A DNA stretch of 64,000 nt, taken from contig CAZIDP010000022.1 of the NCBI GenBank assembly GCA_964537975.1, positions 1-64,000 on the forward strand. Direction: 5' to 3'. Each line of letters starts with the position of its first letter. Position 1 is the first letter of the stretch. Both the position numbers and the translations under genes were made by a program. The notes below the pieces were generated by a model, which had not been told where the DNA came from, searched no databases, and worked only from the letters and a program-made list of their open reading frames with translations. Below, piece by piece: positions 26,492 through 35,571 of the stretch. This DNA is from SCBR16-9 sp964537975. Its GTDB lineage: Bacteria > Hydrogenedentota > Hydrogenedentia > Hydrogenedentales > SCBR16-9.

Positions 26492-27565
26492 TCATACTTG
26501 ACCATTGGCAAAGACACGTATATGGCGAGGCCGGACGAATATATTACTTCCAACCTTTACATCCATTGTAGCAAAACGTTCTTGCGAAATTTCTGCGGTT
26601 AAAACTTGCCCCTCACTTGTTCTTATTTCCAGTCGTACAATCGAGCCAGCAGACTGGATTCGTAAAATGGTAGCCTCCAATGAAGGCAAGCCCGTATTCA
26701 TGGTGTCAATCGTCAGATCATGGGGACGAACAAAGACTCGCGCGTCACCAGCAATTTGCTGGAGATTTTTGGGGTAGGGATATTCGATTGGCCCGAACTG
26801 AACTATGCCCGGTTTGACACGGCCATGAAAATCATTCGTTTCCCCCAGGAATCGCATCACAAATTCTGTATCAGGATGATGAAACACTTCATCTGGCGTA
26901 CCGATTTGCTCTATTTTACCTTCATTCATAACGACAATCCGGTCTGCCACCTCCAATGCTTCATCCTGATCATGGGTAACGAATACACTGGTTATATGTA
27001 TTTCGTCGTGAAGCCGACGCAACCAGGCACGCAATTCTTTCCGTACCTTGGCATCCAGAGCGCCGAAAGGCTCGTCCAACAGCAACACTTTGGGTTCAAC
27101 TGCCAGCGCTCTGGCCAATGCAACACGTTGCCTTTGACCACCAGAAAGCTGACTGGGGTAACGACCTGCCAGTTCATCCAGCTGAATTAACCTGAGTAAT
27201 TCATGAACCTTTCGAGCGATGTCTTGTTTACTTGGTCTTTCATGTCGTGGTTTTACCCGCAATCCAAAAGCGATATTCTCAAATACGCTCAAATGCCGAA
27301 AGAGCGCGTAATGTTGGAATACAAATCCGACTTTACGTTTTCCGACATTAAATCCAGACACATCTTCATTGTGAAAACGTATTTGCGCGTTGGTATGTGC
27401 GTTTGGTACCTCAAGCCCTGCAATAATACGCAATAATGTTGTTTTACCCGATCCGGAGGGCCCCAGCAATGCAACGAGTTCTCCATCAGGTACACGCAAA
27501 TTGACATTATTCAAGGCAACAAAAGCACCAAAAGATTTGCTTATATTTATTATTTCAATGCCCAT
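26492..27565 (-). CDS. cysA: sulfate/thiosulfate ABC transporter ATP-binding protein CysA
   Basis: A 357-residue ATPase of the CysA type. Walker A GPSGSGKTT, signature LSGGQRQR and Walker B VLLLDEPFGALDAKVRKELR are intact, with the C-terminal regulatory TOBE-like domain (about 235-350; FVRPHDL, IFVRPRHI). FQHYALFRHLSVFENIAFGL is characteristic of the sulfate group. It is the last gene of the cysP-T-W-A operon, 50 bases after cysW, with AGGA before the ATG. Confidence 0.93.
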   Translation of the reverse strand: MGIEIINISKSFGAFVALNNVNLRVPDGELVALLGPSGSGKTTLLRIIAGLEVPNAHTNAQIRFHNEDVSGFNVGKRKVGFVFQHYALFRHLSVFENIAFGLRVKPRHERPSKQDIARKVHELLRLIQLDELAGRYPSQLSGGQRQRVALARALAVEPKVLLLDEPFGALDAKVRKELRAWLRRLHDEIHITSVFVTHDQDEALEVADRIVVMNEGKIEQIGTPDEVFHHPDTEFVMRFLGETNDFHGRVKPGIVQFGPIEYPYPKNLQQIAGDARVFVRPHDLTIDTMNTGLPSLEATILRIQSAGSIVRLEIRTSEGQVLTAEISQERFATMDVKVGSNIFVRPRHIRVFANGQV

Positions 27566-27615
27566 GTTTTAATCCTACACAAATATTAAAGGGATACTTT
27601 GTATTATATATTGTT

Positions 27616-28497
27616 TTAACTTTTGATTTCATCAAGGGCATTTCGGATATTATATGCCACTTTCCACTCAACGATAGACTTGACCGCCAATGTAACCAGG
27701 GCCAGCATCGCCAATAACGAAGCCATAGCAAACGCCGCAGAAAGCATATAGTCGTTGTATAAAACTTCAATGTGCAGGGGCACCGTGTTGGTTTCCCCAC
27801 GTATCCTTCCGGAAATAACATATATTGAACCAAACTCACCCATTGCGCGGGCATTACACAAAATGATTCCGTAAATCAGTCCCCATTTTATGTTCGGTAG
27901 TGTTATACGAAAGAAAGTCTGGAATCCATTGGCTCCCAAGGTCAGTGCAGCCTGTTCTTCCTGCGTTCCTTGCGCCTGCATCAGCGGAATTAGTTCACGC
28001 AAGACAAACGGCATGGTACCGAAGAGGGTCACCAGAACGATGGCTATTGGAGTGAAAATGATCTGCAGGTCCCAGGCAACCAATATAGGCGCAAACCAGC
28101 CTCGTGCTCCAAACAGCAAGATAAAAATTGTTCCAGCCACGATAGGTGAAATTGCAAAGGGTAAATCGACCAAGGTAATCAATAAATTTTTACCTTTGAA
28201 ATCAAATTTGGCTATGGCCCAGGCGGCAGAAACACCAAACAATGTATTGACAGGAACGGCTATTGATGCGGTTAACAATGTCAATCGAATTGCAGACAGG
28301 GAATCGAAATCCATAATGGCTGCAATATATACTGCTACACCGTCTCGAAAGGCATATGTGAAGACCAGCACCAAGGGTAGTATAAGAAACATGGTCATAA
28401 AAATCAGAGCTATTCCGATTAATAACCACCGAACAACAGGAGTTTCTTCAAGAACCTTTGTTGCATGTTTAACTTGATCTTGATTGGATAATATCAT
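27616..28497 (-). CDS. cysW: sulfate ABC transporter permease CysW
   Basis: A 293-residue inner-membrane protein with six hydrophobic segments. LVDLPFAISPIVAGTIFILLFG and the EAA loop GANGFQTFFRITLPNIKWGL are the CysW hallmarks, as is GEFGSIYVISGRI. GGAG stands 9 bases before the ATG. It pairs with CysT to form the sulfate channel. It lies 38 bases after cysT on the same strand. Confidence 0.93.
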   Translation of the reverse strand: MILSNQDQVKHATKVLEETPVVRWLLIGIALIFMTMFLILPLVLVFTYAFRDGVAVYIAAIMDFDSLSAIRLTLLTASIAVPVNTLFGVSAAWAIAKFDFKGKNLLITLVDLPFAISPIVAGTIFILLFGARGWFAPILVAWDLQIIFTPIAIVLVTLFGTMPFVLRELIPLMQAQGTQEEQAALTLGANGFQTFFRITLPNIKWGLIYGIILCNARAMGEFGSIYVISGRIRGETNTVPLHIEVLYNDYMLSAAFAMASLLAMLALVTLAVKSIVEWKVAYNIRNALDEIKS

Positions 28498-28535
28498 GCT
28501 AATTTTCTCCTACATAAGCAAAATCAAGGATATGT

Positions 28536-29411
28536 TCAGTTTTCATGCCTTCGGCTCCACCATTGCATACCATTTATTGTGAACAGCATCAAGAATGCTA
28601 CCAACAACAACACAACACTGATGGCTGTTGCCCCAGCATAATCGTACTGTTCTAATCGTATGACAACCAGAAGTGGTGCAATCTCGGTTTTCCCGGGCAT
28701 GTTTCCTGCGATGAATATAATAGAGCCATATTCACCCAGTGCCCGAGCAAAGGCTAAAGTGAAACCGGTAAGCAATGCTGGTAGTACGGTTGGAAATATC
28801 ACACGCCTGAACGTTTGCCACCGTGATGCGCCCAGACTGGCCGCTGCTTCTTCCATCTCCGCTTCCAATTCTTCCAGTGCTGGTTGGACAGTCCGCACCA
28901 CAAAGGGCAACCCAATAAGCGTCAGTGCCAAAACAATCCCAGCCCAAGAATAGGCTATCTGGATACCGAAGAGATCAAACCACTTTCCAACCCATCCATT
29001 TTTCGCGTAGAGTGTAGTCAGCGCAATACCTGATACGGCTGTTGGTAAAGCAAATGGCAAATCGACCAGTGCATCTATATAGCGTTTGCCGGGAAATGTA
29101 TACCGCACCAGCACCCAGGCAACTATGAAGCCAAACACAGCGTTAATACTTGCCCCTGCAAAAGAGGCACCGAAGCTCAGACGATATGCTGCCAACACCC
29201 GTATATCTGCAATACCCTTTTCCCAAAATTCGCTGATGCTCATTTTGCTAGCCGCTAGAATCAATCCCCCCAATGGAACAAGCAACAGCAATGTCACGTA
29301 CAATAAGGACAAACCCATGGTGATTCCGAAACCGGGAAGCACACTGTGCTGTTTGAAATGCCAGTTTGAACGATTAAAAAATGAACTACGCCAGGATTGC
29401 ATATTATGCAT
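28536..29411 (-). CDS. cysT: sulfate ABC transporter permease CysT (CysU)
   Basis: About 291 residues with six membrane segments, LVDLPFALPTAVSGIALTTLY and the EAA loop GASRWQTFRRVIFPTVLPALL, then GEYGSIIFIAGNMPGKTEI: all CysT/CysU signatures. Start ATG 29411 sits two bases after the cysP stop (a GTG at 29414 overlaps it), so translation is probably coupled. Forms the sulfate channel with CysW. Confidence 0.93.
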   Translation of the reverse strand: MHNMQSWRSSFFNRSNWHFKQHSVLPGFGITMGLSLLYVTLLLLVPLGGLILAASKMSISEFWEKGIADIRVLAAYRLSFGASFAGASINAVFGFIVAWVLVRYTFPGKRYIDALVDLPFALPTAVSGIALTTLYAKNGWVGKWFDLFGIQIAYSWAGIVLALTLIGLPFVVRTVQPALEELEAEMEEAAASLGASRWQTFRRVIFPTVLPALLTGFTLAFARALGEYGSIIFIAGNMPGKTEIAPLLVVIRLEQYDYAGATAISVVLLLVAFLMLFTINGMQWWSRRHEN

Positions 29412-29413
29412 CA

Positions 29414-30502
29414 CTATTTTTGGTAAATCTGATCAAAGGTACCACCGTCACTGAAATGCACAGCATTGGCGCGTTCCCATCCTCCGAACACCTCAGCAAT
29501 TGTAAATAAGTTCAAGTCGGGAAACTGATCCTGGTATTTCTGTTGTGCTGATGACGAAATGGGACGGTAATAATACTTACCTTCTATATCCTGACCGGTT
29601 TCAGAATATAAAAATTCGAGGTATGCCTGAGCCAAGTCGCGGGTACCATGACGCTCAACGTTTTTGTCTACCAGCGCTACTGTCGGTTCTGCCAAAATGC
29701 TTACTGGCGGTACAACCATTTCCAGCCCGGCTTCGTCCAGCTCACGGCTACCCAGCAAGATTTCATTTTCCCAATTAATCAGTACATCCCCAATACCTCT
29801 TTGCACGAAAGTATTCGTGGAACCACGAGCGCCGGTATCCAGTACGGGAACATTTTGAAATATTTTCTCGACAAACTCCTGCGCTGCCTGATTTGCGTCT
29901 TCTACTTCTTCCAAATAAGCAGGATTCTGAAGTTTCTGTATAAAATTATCACCAAGTTCTTTCTGCAAAGCTGCTCCCCACATCGCCAGGTAATTCCACC
30001 GAGCAACTCCCGATGTTTTTGGATTTGGTGTGATGACTTCAATGTCTTCCCTTGTCAGGTCCTCCCAGGTTTTTATGTTTTTTGGATTTCCCTTACGCAC
30101 TAGAAATGCCAGTGTGGAGGTATAAGGCGCATTGTTGTTTGGAAGGTGTCCCAACCAGTTTTTCGGCAACAAATCTGTCTGGTTGGCGATAGCATCGATA
30201 TCGGCTGCCAATGCCAGCGTAACGATATCGGCATCTAAGCCATCAATTACTGCCCTGGCCTGGCTTCCGGAACCGCCATGTGACATACGTACTGTAATTC
30301 TTTCTCCAGTAGTTTCTTCCCAATGCTTGATAAATGCTTCGTTAAATTCCCGGTATAATTCACGAGTCGGATCATACGAGACATTTAACAGGCTTCGGCC
30401 ATCCTGGCTACCATTACCACTACTGCAACCGGGAAGTACCTGAGCCAAACTTAGTGCGAGTATGCAGAAGATAACAAAACCAACAAACTTTTCAATTTTC
30501 AT
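29414..30502 (-). CDS. cysP: sulfate-binding lipoprotein CysP/Sbp
   Basis: The receptor of the sulfate ABC system. ATG 30502 is preferred over earlier candidates because it begins a compact lipoprotein signal (MKIEKFVGFVIFCILALSLA, lipobox LPGC) with GGA at the right distance. NVSYDPTRELYREFN, HGGSGSQARAVIDGL, ADIVTLALAADID and NPKTSGVARWNYLAMWG are diagnostic of the sulfate-binding family. Being a lipoprotein is a variation from the free periplasmic Sbp of E. coli, which is unexpected for a Gram-negative cell but not rare. First gene of the operon, with a sigma-54 type promoter upstream. Confidence 0.93.
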   Translation of the reverse strand: MKIEKFVGFVIFCILALSLAQVLPGCSSGNGSQDGRSLLNVSYDPTRELYREFNEAFIKHWEETTGERITVRMSHGGSGSQARAVIDGLDADIVTLALAADIDAIANQTDLLPKNWLGHLPNNNAPYTSTLAFLVRKGNPKNIKTWEDLTREDIEVITPNPKTSGVARWNYLAMWGAALQKELGDNFIQKLQNPAYLEEVEDANQAAQEFVEKIFQNVPVLDTGARGSTNTFVQRGIGDVLINWENEILLGSRELDEAGLEMVVPPVSILAEPTVALVDKNVERHGTRDLAQAYLEFLYSETGQDIEGKYYYRPISSSAQQKYQDQFPDLNLFTIAEVFGGWERANAVHFSDGGTFDQIYQK

Positions 30503-30578
30503 AGTTATCATTCCATGTTTGCCTATTACAAATGTCGTAAATCTTATAAATTGTTCTGAAGGGGTCCAGTACCTACAC

Positions 30579-30596
30579 AAAGCACTTTTCGGGCCA
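30579..30596 (-). promoter_or_regulatory. sigma-54 (-24/-12) promoter of the cysP operon
   Basis: Read on the minus strand: TGGCCCG-AAAA-GTGCTTT, with GG and GC exactly ten bases apart. The consensus is TGGCACG-N4-TTGCTTT, so only two positions deviate. The predicted transcript start is near 30570, about 68 bases before the cysP ATG. The divergent neighbour encodes a sigma-54 activator. Confidence 0.75.
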
Positions 30597-30695
30597 CAAT
30601 GCACAATCTAGTTTAATTTTTATGCCCAATTTCTCAATGCAATGTGTAAGTGTATTCATTTCAGTAACTTAACTATCGAAAATTTTATTGTCATG

Positions 30696-30713
30696 AATTC
30701 CAATATTGGAATT
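30696..30713. promoter_or_regulatory. perfect 18-base palindrome, candidate enhancer site for the sigma-54 activator
   Basis: AATTCCAATATTGGAATT is its own reverse complement. Its centre lies about 134 bases upstream of the predicted cysP start and about 110 bases before the activator gene, which is typical of upstream activating sequences bound by Fis-type HTH dimers. Confidence 0.6.
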
Positions 30714-30816
30714 TCGTTGTATCTATTTAAAAAAAACACATAGTTACCCAGTAAATAAAATGGAAACCTTGATTATTTAATAGAATTTACCATCATATTT
30801 GCTGCATAATTTCTCC

Positions 30817-32397
30817 ATGAATAAATATAATGAACTCATTCTCAAAATTTGGCGGGAAGCCTGTCGCCATATTTACATTGATGAATCGTTGTCGTTGATC
30901 TTTAACATTCTAAGAGAACAGCTACCAGTTCAATCCATGTCGTTGTATTCTATTGCGCCGGACTATCTGCAGATTGAACGTTTGTGCCTGGTAACTTTAG
31001 GTGCGGAGTTTAAGGGGAATTTGAATTTCACACTATCGGAATCAACTTTCAGAGCATTGGAATCCTGGTTTTATAGTGAAGAAGTATTTTGCTTTGAGCA
31101 TGACAATCCCCCCTTGGACATATTGGAGAATTTGGTTAGAAATATGCAGGGTACCATCTTGGGGATTCCCTTAAAATCTGAGCACAACACATTGGGGCTT
31201 CTGTTTCTGGAATCATCAACCAGTTTTAACCAGAGCCATGAAAGGCTTGCCAAATTATTCTGTGATCCTATGACTGCGGCACTAGAAAACGATCGTAGGT
31301 TGACCGAGCTGGACGCACTGCGAGAAGCTGCTGAAGCCGATAAGCGTAAATTGTTGGCACGTCTTGGACGTGATGATGTGAGCGACACGATTATTGGTGC
31401 TGATAGAGGACTGAAAGCAGTGTTGGAACGGGTTAATCTGATAGCCCGATCAGATGTACCGGTGCTGATTTTGGGAGAAACCGGTTCGGGTAAAGAAGTA
31501 ATTGCGCGCACGATTCATGAGCGGTCACCGCAATCTATCGGACCATTTATCAGGGTTAATTGTGGTGCTATTCCCTCAGAGCTTATTGATTCTGAATTGT
31601 TTGGCCATGAAAAGGGAAGTTTCACTGGAGCAGTCAATGAACGTCGCGGTTGGTTTGAACGTGCACATGGAGGCACATTGTTTCTGGATGAAATTGGCGA
31701 ATTGTCACCCGGGGCACAGATTCGACTGTTGCGTGTAATACAAGAAGGTTGCTTTGAGCGTGTAGGTGGTGAAAAGTCTATACAGGTAAAAGTCAGGATT
31801 GTTACCGCAACCCATCGCGATCTGGCACGTATGGTGCAGGAAAATCATTTTCGGGAAGACCTATGGTATCGGGTTGCAGTATTCCCGATTGTATTACCTC
31901 CATTGCGAGAACGGATGGAAGATATCCCTGCATTGGCAGAGCATTTCGCACGGCGGGCTGCACGACGTTTCGGATTGAAATTACAACTGCCTAAACAGGA
32001 AGATATTCTGCTCTTGTTACAATATCGATGGCCTGGAAATGTCCGAGAGTTCGCATCCGTTATTGACCGTGCTGCCATTCTGGGAGATGGCGAGAGACTT
32101 GAGATTGCAAAATCGTTGGGTATAACGCCTGATTACGGTGAAGAATCCATTACCAGACCAATTATGTCCCCCTCAGACGATGTTGAAAAACATCTTGTAC
32201 CACTTGACCAATTAATACGTAAGCATATTATAAAGTCATTGATTGCCTGTCGGGGAAAAATCGAAGGACCTGGGGGTGCCGCCATAATGCTTGAGATCAA
32301 CCCTCACACACTGAGAGCCAAAATGCGTAAGCTTAATATCGACTGGAAAACGTATCGAACAGGTGGAATAATCCCGGATGAGCAGGTCATATCTTAA
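30817..32397 (+). CDS. sigma-54-dependent transcriptional activator, GAF-AAA+-HTH, divergent from the sulfate operon
   Basis: A 526-residue protein: GAF-like sensor (about 15-155), linker helix, AAA+ domain with Walker A GETGSGKE (220-227), sigma-54 contact loop GSFTGA (267-272) and Walker B TLFLDE (287-292), then a Fis-type HTH ending in NPHTLRAKMRKLNIDW. The contact loop is GSFTGA, not the usual GAFTGA; this variant is found in a minority of activators. The arrangement, divergent from cysPTWA with a -24/-12 promoter and palindrome between them, makes the sulfate operon the likely target. The ligand of the GAF domain is unknown. The start lacks a clear ribosome site. Confidence 0.88.
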   Translation: MNKYNELILKIWREACRHIYIDESLSLIFNILREQLPVQSMSLYSIAPDYLQIERLCLVTLGAEFKGNLNFTLSESTFRALESWFYSEEVFCFEHDNPPLDILENLVRNMQGTILGIPLKSEHNTLGLLFLESSTSFNQSHERLAKLFCDPMTAALENDRRLTELDALREAAEADKRKLLARLGRDDVSDTIIGADRGLKAVLERVNLIARSDVPVLILGETGSGKEVIARTIHERSPQSIGPFIRVNCGAIPSELIDSELFGHEKGSFTGAVNERRGWFERAHGGTLFLDEIGELSPGAQIRLLRVIQEGCFERVGGEKSIQVKVRIVTATHRDLARMVQENHFREDLWYRVAVFPIVLPPLRERMEDIPALAEHFARRAARRFGLKLQLPKQEDILLLLQYRWPGNVREFASVIDRAAILGDGERLEIAKSLGITPDYGEESITRPIMSPSDDVEKHLVPLDQLIRKHIIKSLIACRGKIEGPGGAAIMLEINPHTLRAKMRKLNIDWKTYRTGGIIPDEQVIS

Positions 32398-32531
32398 CAA
32401 TTTACAAATAATCCAAGTGTATAATATTGACTCGTATCAGGTGTTGCGCTTGACTTGAAAGATGTTAGCATAGATCAAAGTGCTCCTATTGTTGCTTCCA
32501 TAACAAAATTATCAGGAAAGGTTCATAAGAT

Positions 32532-33200
32532 ATGTCCATCCATTTATTGAGAGCTATTGACTTGTTGAAAAAGAAAATAATGGTGGTCGGAACACATGTT
32601 GAAGAATCTGTACGTGATGCGACTCGAGCCTTGGATGAGCGTGATGCCAATCTTGCCCGTCGTATTTGTGATAATGATGACATAATAGATGAGCTGGAAG
32701 TAGAAATTGAAGAAGAATGTTTGAAGATGTTGGCTCTATACCAACCAGTTGCCACAGATTTACGTTTCATCATCGCGGTTCTGAAAATAAACAATGATTT
32801 AGAAAGAATAGGCGATTTGGCTGTAAACATTGCCGAGCGTGCCATTTACTTGTCTACGCAACCACCTGTCAAAATTAATTTTGATTTTCACAGTATGGCA
32901 AATAAAACACAAACCATGCTTAGCAAAGCACTGGACGCTCTGGTCAATGGAGATGTCCAATTGGCACGCGAGGTCTGTGTGTCAGACGATGAAGTAGACA
33001 ACTTGAATCGTGAGATGTATCTTCAAGTTCAGGAAGGGGGTAAAGATTGTCCTGAGCAAATGGAACTGCTGATACATATGCTGAGCGTATCACGTCACCT
33101 GGAAAGAATCGCCGATCTGGCCACGAATATAGCCGAAGATGTTATCTACATGGCCCGAGGTGAAATAGTCCGCCATCGTCTCGAGGATTATCTTGCATAA
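32532..33200 (+). CDS. phoU: phosphate signalling protein PhoU
   Basis: 222 residues with two PhoU three-helix repeats. The metal-binding signatures NNDLERIGDLAVNIAERA (first repeat) and SRHLERIADLATNIAEDV (second repeat) are intact. PhoU connects the Pst transporter to the PhoR/PhoB system and limits phosphate uptake. It is separated from pstSCAB by about 9 kb of porin and sulfate genes instead of following pstB. No phoR or phoB is in the window. AGGAAAGG precedes the ATG by 11 bases. Confidence 0.93.
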   Translation: MSIHLLRAIDLLKKKIMVVGTHVEESVRDATRALDERDANLARRICDNDDIIDELEVEIEEECLKMLALYQPVATDLRFIIAVLKINNDLERIGDLAVNIAERAIYLSTQPPVKINFDFHSMANKTQTMLSKALDALVNGDVQLAREVCVSDDEVDNLNREMYLQVQEGGKDCPEQMELLIHMLSVSRHLERIADLATNIAEDVIYMARGEIVRHRLEDYLA

Positions 33201-33371
33201 CCTGGCAGGTTCGCCAGACAATATGTAACATGGATTTCCATTCAACGCTCCATGACATTTGCTATGTTAATCTGGAATAGAACAGGTGTACATTTCCGTT
33301 CTGATATATACATAAGTAAAAGGCTTTTGTTGCGTTTGAGATGAAAATGCGATATATGGGCGGAGCAATTC

Positions 33372-33911
33372 ATGATGTTAAACTTAATGTATCGTCGAAC
33401 TTACATTTATTATCTGAAGGTTGACGAAATAATTACCTACTGGATGGCAAAATATGGCATCACGGTACTGCGCATCGGAATGGGGATTGTTTTTTTTTGG
33501 TTTGGCGCACTGAAGCTCCAACCGGGACTCAGTCCGGCTGATGAGCTGGTTCGCAATACTGTGTACTTTGTTAATCCTGATTATTTTGTACCAGTGTTGG
33601 CAGTGTGGGAAATGCTGATAGGCTTGGGGTTACTATTTGGTGTCTGTATGCGTTTTACCTTGCTCCTTTTGTTTATGCAGATGCCTGGAACAGCTCTACC
33701 TTTAATTATTATGCCAGATGCCGTATGGACCCATTTCCCATATGGACTCACCATGGAAGGTCAGTATATCATTAAAAATATGGCGTTGATTGGTGGCGCT
33801 TTGGTTCTGGGTGGTACCGTTCGCGGTGGACGGGTCGTGGCAGAACCGGATAAGGAATTTAATCCAAAGGAAAAGCGTTCCGTCCCTCCCAAACCATCAC
33901 GTCCATTGTAA
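33372..33911 (+). CDS. DoxX-like small membrane protein
   Basis: 179 residues with four hydrophobic segments (about 28-45, 72-92, 93-118, 138-155). GITVLRIGMGIVFFWFGALKL at the first segment is the DoxX-type opening. GGAG precedes the ATG. DoxX-family proteins are often linked with oxidoreductases or thiol stress systems, but the role is not established. The C-terminal tail is basic and proline-rich. It ends 10 bases from the convergent Cys-rich gene. Confidence 0.7.
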   Translation: MMLNLMYRRTYIYYLKVDEIITYWMAKYGITVLRIGMGIVFFWFGALKLQPGLSPADELVRNTVYFVNPDYFVPVLAVWEMLIGLGLLFGVCMRFTLLLLFMQMPGTALPLIIMPDAVWTHFPYGLTMEGQYIIKNMALIGGALVLGGTVRGGRVVAEPDKEFNPKEKRSVPPKPSRPL

Positions 33912-33920
33912 GTTTTAGTA

Positions 33921-34508
33921 TTAAAATTTTGTGGTGTTGTTATTCAAGTATTCATTTATTTCCAACAGAAAGTCATCTCCAAATACCCTTCTGATACAAT
34001 CTGCAATATCGGGATAAAGCTTTTTGGCTTTTTTTCGCATCCAAATACAGGGATAACGAAGAATATCATCTTGAACAGTGAGCACCGGTGGCGTGTCTTC
34101 TGTAAGCGCCAGTGGCCACAAACTGCACGGGCTGGGTTTATGTTTGTGAGGTGTTAAGTGATGGTCTAATGCGACTCGGTGTAACGCACACCAGGTACAG
34201 CCTACCTTGTCCTGAAAGGCAAACACACACTTGCCCGATTCGTCTGTATCAAGGATATAAGTCCCCGAACCATCTTCATCAAACGGATTCTCATGTGCTG
34301 CACCAGGGAGTACTTTCTCTGCATATTTGCCTGCCTCTGGTACCAACCCCACAATGTGGCGTAGTTCTTTTTTGGGAAATGCCACTTCATACTCATGACA
34401 ACAGCATGGTCCCTCACGGCAAAGCATTGGATCACAATAATGCCGGATTCGCAACAAGGCATCAATATCTACCTTAATACCATTTACATAGAGTGATTTT
34501 CGATCCAT
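33921..34508 (-). CDS. Cys-rich protein of the DUF3109/YkgJ-like type
   Basis: 195 soluble residues with clustered cysteines: CDPMLCREGPCCCHEYEV near residue 25, VGCTWCALHRVAL near 103 and HKPSPCSLWPL near 125. The pattern fits the DUF3109 family, thought to bind a metal or iron-sulfur cluster; its function is unknown. GGGAGG stands 9 bases before the ATG. No operon partner is seen. Confidence 0.75.
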   Translation of the reverse strand: MDRKSLYVNGIKVDIDALLRIRHYCDPMLCREGPCCCHEYEVAFPKKELRHIVGLVPEAGKYAEKVLPGAAHENPFDEDGSGTYILDTDESGKCVFAFQDKVGCTWCALHRVALDHHLTPHKHKPSPCSLWPLALTEDTPPVLTVQDDILRYPCIWMRKKAKKLYPDIADCIRRVFGDDFLLEINEYLNNNTTKF

Positions 34509-34614
34509 TACATGGAACCTCCCAAAATGAAGAGGAAATAAGTTTGCGAATCACACCTGAAAAAAGTTACAACATGGAATAGAATAGCATACCAGACAAT
34601 GGAGGTTTTACCAT

Positions 34615-35571
34615 ATGCCACGTTTTAATCGTATTTTGATTGGATGGAGACTGAGCCTGAGCAGCATTCGTTATGTGTTACATGATAAATCACTGCTCTA
34701 CTTTCCATTGACATCTTCCTTTCTTGTACTGCTTACCTTAACACTGTTTTATATAGCGGTTGGCCCTGACAAGATGAAATTGATAATTAATACCCGTTTT
34801 AATGATCTTGGGGTTCAGTACATCAATTATGGGTATTATTTCGTTGCGTTGCTGGCCTACCTTGGACTGGCGATCGTCACCATGCTGATGAATGCCGCAT
34901 TGGTAGCGTGTGCCGATCGCACGATGCTGGGAGAAGACACATCGTACAAGCAGGGCTTGTTTGCTGCCTTTCGACGGGCATTCGGGGTCATACCTTGGGC
35001 GTTGATATCTTCTACCATCGGATTGCTCTTCACATTGCTGGATCAGGAACGTCGCTGTTCTCAAGTTCTACGTAACTGGTTCGGTGCATCCTGGTCCACA
35101 TTAACCTATTTTGTGTTACCGGTAATGGTAATTGACAGGCGCAATGTCATTTCGGCATTCAGCCACTCCAAAAAACTTATGCAGCAAACCTGGGGCGAAA
35201 ACCTTCAACCTAGATTTGGTCTTTTCTGGCTTTTATTATTGTTAAACACCCCCCTTCTTTTTGCAGCCTTGATTCTTTACTTTTCAGAATGGAGTTTTAA
35301 CAATGCCATAGTTTTGCTGATGATGCTTTATGTTGGAATTACTATCTTGCTCGCCCAAACAGCACGTGCTGTATTGAATGTCTCTTTGCATCATTTTGCA
35401 TCCAACCGGGTGGTAGAAAGTTTTAATATGAATCTTCTTCGTGACGCATTTAGGAGCCGTACAGACTCAGTGACGCCCACAGAATCTGAAGATGATATAT
35501 ATCCTACTGATGAGAATGATCAGTCGGAAAATAATACGCAATCTGGAGGTGATGGTTCTGGTGAAAAGTGA
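34615..35571 (+). CDS. DUF6159-like multi-pass membrane protein
   Basis: 318 residues with about six hydrophobic segments (from LLYFPLTSSFLVLLTLTLFYIA cut at residues 28-50, to ILLMMLYVGITILLAQ near 245) and an acidic C-terminal tail. The opening FNRILIGWRLSLSSIRYVLHDKSLLYFPL resembles DUF6159 proteins. GGAGG precedes the ATG. The 3' end overlaps the start of the downstream sigma-54 activator, so the two are likely co-transcribed. Confidence 0.7.
   Translation: MPRFNRILIGWRLSLSSIRYVLHDKSLLYFPLTSSFLVLLTLTLFYIAVGPDKMKLIINTRFNDLGVQYINYGYYFVALLAYLGLAIVTMLMNAALVACADRTMLGEDTSYKQGLFAAFRRAFGVIPWALISSTIGLLFTLLDQERRCSQVLRNWFGASWSTLTYFVLPVMVIDRRNVISAFSHSKKLMQQTWGENLQPRFGLFWLLLLLNTPLLFAALILYFSEWSFNNAIVLLMMLYVGITILLAQTARAVLNVSLHHFASNRVVESFNMNLLRDAFRSRTDSVTPTESEDDIYPTDENDQSENNTQSGGDGSGEK

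Noticed and set aside
27890..28477. 195-residue frame antisense to cysW
   Set aside because: A shadow of cysW codon structure; low-complexity Lys/Asn/Thr composition.
33202..33217. Terminator after phoU
   Set aside because: Only a 5-base-pair stem CTGGC/GCCAG and no T-tract.
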